Assembly (NCBI GenBank): GCA_031551865.1 | Contig: JAVBMY010000001.1 | Span: 186,001-250,000, forward strand | Length of the DNA stretch: 64,000 nt | Origin: Rikenella sp031551865 | GTDB taxonomy: Bacteria > Bacteroidota > Bacteroidia > Bacteroidales > Rikenellaceae | Direction: 5' to 3' | Shown: positions 59,679-64,000 of the stretch, piece after piece | How positions within the stretch are numbered: the stretch's first letter is position 1 | How the letters are laid out: the number at the start of each line of letters is the position of its first letter | Position numbers and translations under genes: made by a program | Notes under the pieces: generated by a model | The model's database searches: none | Seen by the model: only the letters and a program-made list of their open reading frames with translations | What the model was told of the DNA's origin: nothing

Positions 59679-61505
59679 ATGAAATCGTATCCTTTTTTCA
59701 AGACCTTTCTGGCCTGCCTGCTGGCCATCGTCGTGGGCGGGTTGGTAACGACCATATTATTCGCACTCTTCATCGTGGGTATCGTATCGTCGCTCGGCTC
59801 GCGGCCCGAGACCGGATACCGGCCCCGGGCGCACACGATCCTCAAACTCGACCTGTCGGTGCCCGTGGTGGACAACGCCAGCAACGACCCGCTCGACTAT
59901 TTCGACCCTTACGGCGGCATGCTCGGCCTGAACGACCAGCGGCAAGACCTGCTCGGCGCCGTAGCGGCCATCGAACGTGCCGAAAACGATCCCCACATCG
60001 ACGGCATCTACCTCAGCGCGCCACCCTCTTCGGGTACCTCGGCCGAAGCGCTCTACGAACTGAGGCAGGCGCTCGAACTGTTCCGTGAGCGGAGCGGCAA
60101 ATTCATCGTGGCCTACAGCGATAACTATTCGCAAGGCGGCTACTACCTGGCGAGCTGCGCCGACCGCGTGCTGCTCAACCCGCAGGGAGGCATGGACTGG
60201 CGCGGCCTGTCGGTGAGCGTGATGTTCTACAAAGGGCTGTTCGACAAACTCGGGATCGAGCCCGAACTGATCCGCCACGGCGCGTTCAAGTCGGCCGGCG
60301 AACCCTTCATCCAAAAAAGCCTGAGTCCCGAAAACCGCACCCAGCTCGAACAGATGACCGCGACTCTCTGGAACACGATTACGGACGCCATTGCCGCGAG
60401 CCGTTCGCTGAGCGCCGATTCGCTCAAGGCCTGGGCGTCGGGGCTGTCAGTCGTCACGCCGGGCGACGCCCTGGCCCGCGGCCTGGTCGACAGCCTGATG
60501 TACCGCGACCAGCTGGCCACCCTGCTCAGCCAACTCACCGCCCAAGAAACCGACAAAGAACCCCTCTTGGTGTCGCTGGCCGAATACAACAGCGGCCTTC
60601 ACGGCCTGATCGGGAACCCATCGTCGGCCAACCAGATTGCGCTCGTGTATGCGCAGGGCGACATCCTCGACGAGGGTAACGGCAAGCGAGAAATCGTGGG
60701 CAACAAATTGGCCGCGACGTTGCGCTCACTCCGCCGCGATCCGGCCGTGAAAGCCGTGGTGTTGCGCGTGAACTCGCCGGGCGGCAGCGCCCTGGCTTCG
60801 GAGTGCATCTGGCGCGAGGTGGACGAAATGAGCCGCAGCGGCAAGCCTATCGTCGTGTCGATGGGCGACTACGCGGCCTCGGGCGGTTACTACATGAGTT
60901 GCGCCGCCGACCGCATCATCGCCGGTCCGGCTACATTGACCGGGTCGATCGGAGTGTTCAGCCTGATGTTCAACGCCGAAGCGGGCGCCCGCGAAAAACT
61001 CGGCATCACGACTGAAACCGTCCGCACGGGCACGTCGGCCGACATCGGCAACATGTTGCGCGGGATCACGCCCGCCGAACGAACCTTCATGCAACGGCAG
61101 GTGGACAGCGTTTATGCGCGGTTCGTGGCCGTGGTAGCCGACGGGCGCAACCTGGGTCGCGACAGTGTCGAGCGGCTGGCCGGGGGCCGGATATGGACGG
61201 GCCGCGACGCCTGTGTCCGGGGTCTGGCCGACAAGGAAGGCACCCTGCGCGACGCTATTTTCGAGGCCCAGTCGCTGGCCGGGCTTGCGCCGGGCGATTT
61301 CCTGGTGAAGACCTACCCCGAACGCGAGGCGTCGCCGCTGGGCGCCCTGCTCCACATGCTCGGTGTCACGTCGGTCGAAGCCTCAACGGCGCCGGTGGTG
61401 CCCGAGGCGTTGACCGACGCGGCCTCCGCCTTCGAGGGCCTCAAACGACGCTCCGGGAATGTACAGGCGGCCATGCCGTTCGACCTGCTTTTTTCGCTGG
61501 ATTAG
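59679..61505 (+). CDS. sppA: Signal peptide peptidase SppA, 67-kDa type
   Basis: Degrades cleaved signal peptides in the inner membrane. 608 aa with an N-terminal transmembrane segment (residues about 9-35) and two tandem crotonase-like S49 domains. The catalytic pair is Lys204 (HGAFKSAGEPF) and Ser401 (GDYAASGGYYMSC). The second domain also has RVNSPGGSALASE. Followed by a strong hairpin at 61564-61599. Confidence 0.96.
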   Translation: MKSYPFFKTFLACLLAIVVGGLVTTILFALFIVGIVSSLGSRPETGYRPRAHTILKLDLSVPVVDNASNDPLDYFDPYGGMLGLNDQRQDLLGAVAAIERAENDPHIDGIYLSAPPSSGTSAEALYELRQALELFRERSGKFIVAYSDNYSQGGYYLASCADRVLLNPQGGMDWRGLSVSVMFYKGLFDKLGIEPELIRHGAFKSAGEPFIQKSLSPENRTQLEQMTATLWNTITDAIAASRSLSADSLKAWASGLSVVTPGDALARGLVDSLMYRDQLATLLSQLTAQETDKEPLLVSLAEYNSGLHGLIGNPSSANQIALVYAQGDILDEGNGKREIVGNKLAATLRSLRRDPAVKAVVLRVNSPGGSALASECIWREVDEMSRSGKPIVVSMGDYAASGGYYMSCAADRIIAGPATLTGSIGVFSLMFNAEAGAREKLGITTETVRTGTSADIGNMLRGITPAERTFMQRQVDSVYARFVAVVADGRNLGRDSVERLAGGRIWTGRDACVRGLADKEGTLRDAIFEAQSLAGLAPGDFLVKTYPEREASPLGALLHMLGVTSVEASTAPVVPEALTDAASAFEGLKRRSGNVQAAMPFDLLFSLD

Positions 61506-61807
61506 GGCCCCGGGAACTTTTTGTCCGGCGGAATATACGATCCTGACCCCCATACGTCTGCCCCTCCCGCTTCGGGCGGCAAGCCGCCCGAAGCGGGAGC
61601 AAAATCGCTGGCGGATTCCGTCAAAGCGGGCAGGAGGGAGAGGGCGCACAGTGGACTCAAAGCGCCCCGGGAAAGAGCGAAGAGGCACGATTCTTTCTCC
61701 TGCGTAAACCTATCGCTCATCCGAAAGAGGCACCTTCGTTCCGGTAATCCGGTAAGCAAAAGCCTGTTACATTACTCTCTTCGTTCCGTATTTTCAAAAA
61801 TAAACCC

Positions 61808-61815
61808 TACCTTTG
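61808..61815 (+). promoter_or_regulatory. -7 box of lpxK-punA
   Basis: TACCTTTG; predicted start near 61821. This places the GTG at 61813 upstream of the transcript and supports the ATG at 61945. Confidence 0.5.
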
Positions 61816-61930
61816 GTGCGTGCCGCCCCTGCGACTACCGAACCGGCCGCAAATCCCCCTGCGCCCGGCGCGGGGCACAGAACCGTAAAGGACAAGGAAA
61901 CAGCCGCCGGAACCCGAACCAAACCCCCGG

Positions 61931-61940
61931 CCCCCCCCCC
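61931..61940 (+). repeat. C10 tract 4 nt upstream of the lpxK start
   Basis: Ten C residues, then GACA, then the ATG of lpxK. It takes the place of any Shine-Dalgarno sequence. A similar C10 precedes the gene at 53447-53968 (coding strand). Homopolymer runs of this length are prone to slippage. Confidence 0.75.
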
Positions 61941-61944
61941 GACA

Positions 61945-63021
61945 ATGAGTGCATTCTCCAAAATACTCTTGGCTCCGTTCGCCTGGATCTACGGGGGAAT
62001 TATCAACATCCGGCACAAAATGTTCGACTGGCGGATCCTGAAAAGCGAGGAGTTCGACATCCCGATCATCTGCGTCGGCAACATCACCGTCGGCGGCACC
62101 GGCAAAACGCCTCACACCGAACGGCTGATCGAAATGCTCGACCGCAGCTATTCGGTCGCCGTACTTTCGCGTGGCTACAAGCGCAAAACCAAAGGATTCG
62201 TACTGGCCACCGAACGGTCGTCGTTCAAATCCATCGGCGACGAACCCAAGCAGATCAAGCTGAAATACCCCCATATTCCCGTGGCCGTGTGCGAAAAACG
62301 GGCCGAAGGGATACACAAGTTGCGCGCAGCCCATCCCGAGGTGAACCTCATCATTCTCGACGACGCCTTCCAGCACCGCTACGTCGAGTCGTGGGTGAAC
62401 ATCATCCTGATGGACTACCACCGCCCCTTTTACGAAGACCGCCTGCTGCCCGCCGGACGCCTGCGCGACAGCCCCAAACAACTGGCCAGGGCCCAGATCG
62501 TGATCATGACCAAGTGTCCCGGCAACCTGAGCCCGCTCGATTACCGGATCCTGACCAAGCGGCTCGATCTGTACCCCTACCAGAGCCTCTACTTTACCCA
62601 ATTCGTATCGCACCCGCCGATCCCGCTCTTCCCCGGATTCGGGCAGCCGCCCCTGCCGAAAGGGGCGCCGGTGTTGGTGATGGCGGGCATCGCCAACCCC
62701 GGCCCGTTCGTCGACGGGCTGGCCGCCGACTACGATGTGGTCGGGCAGATAATTTTCGAAGACCACCACGCGTTCCTGATGAAAGATATGGCCGCCCTTG
62801 AGGCCCGGCTGCAGGAATTGCCCGAAGAGACCGTGGTCGTGATGACCGAAAAAGATGCCGTGCGCCTGATCAACAGCCGCAAGCTCAGCGATAACATCCG
62901 CCGCCGGCTGTTCTACGTGTCGGTCAGCGTCGGCTTCCTTCAGAATAAGGAATACGCGTTCATGCAGGATATACACCGCTATGTTAGAGAGAATCATAAA
63001 TACCACCTGCTTCATTCGTAG
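61945..63021 (+). CDS. lpxK: Tetraacyldisaccharide 4'-kinase
   Basis: Phosphorylates the 4' position of the lipid A disaccharide at the inner membrane. 358 aa from MSAFSKILLAPFAWIYGGII. The N-terminal amphipathic or membrane helix is followed by the P-loop GNITVGGTGKTP (45-56), LSRGYKRKTKGFV, DDAFQHRYV and the PAGRLRDSPKQLARA motif. Its stop lies 41 bp inside punA, so the two genes are co-expressed. Confidence 0.96.
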   Translation: MSAFSKILLAPFAWIYGGIINIRHKMFDWRILKSEEFDIPIICVGNITVGGTGKTPHTERLIEMLDRSYSVAVLSRGYKRKTKGFVLATERSSFKSIGDEPKQIKLKYPHIPVAVCEKRAEGIHKLRAAHPEVNLIILDDAFQHRYVESWVNIILMDYHRPFYEDRLLPAGRLRDSPKQLARAQIVIMTKCPGNLSPLDYRILTKRLDLYPYQSLYFTQFVSHPPIPLFPGFGQPPLPKGAPVLVMAGIANPGPFVDGLAADYDVVGQIIFEDHHAFLMKDMAALEARLQELPEETVVVMTEKDAVRLINSRKLSDNIRRRLFYVSVSVGFLQNKEYAFMQDIHRYVRENHKYHLLHS

Positions 63022-63862
63022 CCGCCTCGGCATCGCCCCGCACCACTATTTCACCGAGCGGCGCGAAGGCAGCGAACCCGGGCAGCGCGGCGGAATGCCA
63101 GTCCCGGCGGTGGGGCTGATCCTCGGTTCGGGGCTCGGCCTGCTCGGCGAACGCATCGAAGCCTTCGGAACGCTGCCGTTCGCCGAAATCCCGGACTTCC
63201 CACGCTCTACTGTGGCCGGACACAACGGGCGATTCATCTACGGCCACTTGGGCGGCAAAACGGTGATCGCCATGCAGGGGCGCATCCATTATTACGAAGG
63301 CTACCCGATCCACGACGTGGTGCTGCCCGTGCGCGCCATGTGCTGTTTAGGCATTGAAACGCTGATCGTGTCGAACGCCGCAGGGGGCCTTTCGCCGCTC
63401 TTCGCGGTGGGTGACATCATGGCCATCGGCGACCACATCAACCTGTTGCCCAACCCGCTCGTGGGGCCCAACCTCGACGAACTGGGCACCCGGTTCCCCG
63501 ACATGAGCCGGGCCTACGACCGCCAACTGCTGGCGCTGGCCCACCGCACAGCCCGCAAACAGGGTTTTTCCTTGCGGCAGGGATGTTACATCGGGTCGAG
63601 CGGCCCGACATTCGAAACGCCTTCGGAATACCGCATGTTCCATGCCGCCGGGGCCGACGCCACAGGCATGTCCACCACGCCCGAGGTGATCGTCGCCCGC
63701 CACCAGGGGGTGCGCGTGCTGGGGCTGTCGCTCATCACGAACGTGGGCACGGGAAACACGCCCGGCGCCGGGTTCGGCAGTCACGACGAAGTGATGCAGG
63801 CCGGCACCGCCGCGACGCCGCGCATGAGCCGCCTGGTCGAAGGGATCGTCGAAGCGCTGTAG
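62981..63862 (+). CDS. punA: Purine nucleoside phosphorylase (trimeric type)
   Basis: Cleaves inosine/guanosine with phosphate. 293 aa from MLERIINTTCFIRSRLGIAP. Motifs: phosphate loop GLILGSGLG, GHNGRFIYGHLGGKTVIAMQ, QGRIHYYEGY, SNAAGGLSPLF, the substrate Glu region GPTFETPSEYRM, MSTTPEVIVARH and LITNVGTGN. Some 20 residues (about 20-40, HHYFTERREGSEPGQRG) sit before the usual Val/Ile-Gly-Leu-Ile start of the core and are not typical. Overlaps lpxK by 41 bp. Confidence 0.94.
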   Translation: MLERIINTTCFIRSRLGIAPHHYFTERREGSEPGQRGGMPVPAVGLILGSGLGLLGERIEAFGTLPFAEIPDFPRSTVAGHNGRFIYGHLGGKTVIAMQGRIHYYEGYPIHDVVLPVRAMCCLGIETLIVSNAAGGLSPLFAVGDIMAIGDHINLLPNPLVGPNLDELGTRFPDMSRAYDRQLLALAHRTARKQGFSLRQGCYIGSSGPTFETPSEYRMFHAAGADATGMSTTPEVIVARHQGVRVLGLSLITNVGTGNTPGAGFGSHDEVMQAGTAATPRMSRLVEGIVEAL

Positions 63863-63920
63863 TGCGTCCGCGCACTATGTGATTTTGCCCTTGAACCGGA
63901 CATGAACCCCGTACGGTTTT

Positions 63921-63946
63921 GGCCGGGTAAAGGGTCTCTGACCCTG
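63921..63946. terminator. S-type hairpin near the right end
   Basis: GGCCGGGTAAAGGGTC-TCT-GACCCT matches (on the minus strand) the hairpin plus TTT and CCCGGCC of the S family. It follows punA by 60 bp, so it may terminate either punA or a minus-strand gene beyond the window. Confidence 0.4.
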
Positions 63947-64000
63947 TCATCCCAAGCGAAGCCGGGGGAACTTTGCAAACACACCCCTGAGCTGAGCACC
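63945..64000. repeat. Partial TGTCATCCC-type repeat, cut by the window end
   Basis: TGTCATCCCAAGCGAAGCC and CTTTGCAAACAC match parts of the repeat at 46565-46664. Confidence 0.6.

Larger units (their letters stand above)
61506..61944 (+). promoter_or_regulatory. 439-bp sppA-lpxK gap: terminator, module D fragment, lpxK promoter
   Basis: Contains a 17-bp perfect hairpin (61564-61580/61583-61599) ending sppA, a reversed fragment of module D near 61650 (GTGGACTCAAAGCG), the -7 box TACCTTTG at 61808-61815, and C10 at 61931-61940. The leader of lpxK would be about 124 nt. No gene seen. Confidence 0.6.

Overview
The window comes from a GC-rich member of the Bacteroidota, most likely Bacteroidales and probably an Alistipes-like Rikenellaceae (family-level placement is inference). 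The reasons are: promoters of the Bacteroidetes type (TAnnTTTG -7 box, TTG about 19-20 nt upstream), the near absence of Shine-Dalgarno sequences, the S10-spc-alpha order ending in rplQ and eno, an EF-G2-type elongation factor paralog, and families typical of the phylum (DUF4251, DUF4837, DUF2023, DUF4369-TlpA, and a lptC/TPR/OMP/coaX cluster).

Layout. 1-23880 (minus strand) is the translation super-cluster: rpsL-rpsG-fusA-rpsJ, then rplC-D-W-B, rpsS, rplV, rpsC, rplP, rpmC, rpsQ, rplN, rplX, rplE, rpsN, rpsH, rplF, rplR, rpsE, rpmD, rplO, secY, map, infA, rpmJ, rpsM, rpsK, rpsD, rpoA, rplQ and the start of eno. A well-formed promoter precedes rpsL and another lies between rpsJ and rplC. 24048-26945 (plus) holds rplU, rpmA and serS. 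27174-29956 holds a DUF4139 protein, divergent from a flavodoxin plus DUF2023 pair. 30331-43484 (minus) holds a sugar-epimerase-like protein overlapping a DUF4435 protein, then lptC, a TPR protein, an outer-membrane protein, coaX, mfd, a TlpA-like thioredoxin and a DUF4837 lipoprotein. 43674-50406 holds a polysaccharide deacetylase, Mrp, a secreted TonB-domain protein, EF-G2, queD and DUF4251. tRNA-Leu(CAA) is at 50805. 51150-57748 (minus) is an accessory stretch: an aspartyl-protease-like protein with an acyltransferase, then membrane proteins and lipoproteins of unknown function. 58015-63862 returns to housekeeping: a cation efflux protein, ssb, sppA and an overlapping lpxK-punA pair.

The most unusual content is between the genes. 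Ribosomal protein genes that are normally packed tightly are here separated by 60-760 bp in most cases. These gaps, and many gaps elsewhere in the window, carry several families of hairpin-rich repeats. In several families the copies differ in sequence but each copy keeps its own self-complementarity (compensatory changes). This suggests selection on folded RNA or on DNA palindromes. The clearest are the five R elements after r-protein or fusA stop codons, the four P elements in the str and rplU-rpmA region, the two 350-bp A/B elements, and a small hairpin family sitting directly on stop codons.

All functional calls come from reading motifs and gene order by eye; no database search was run.
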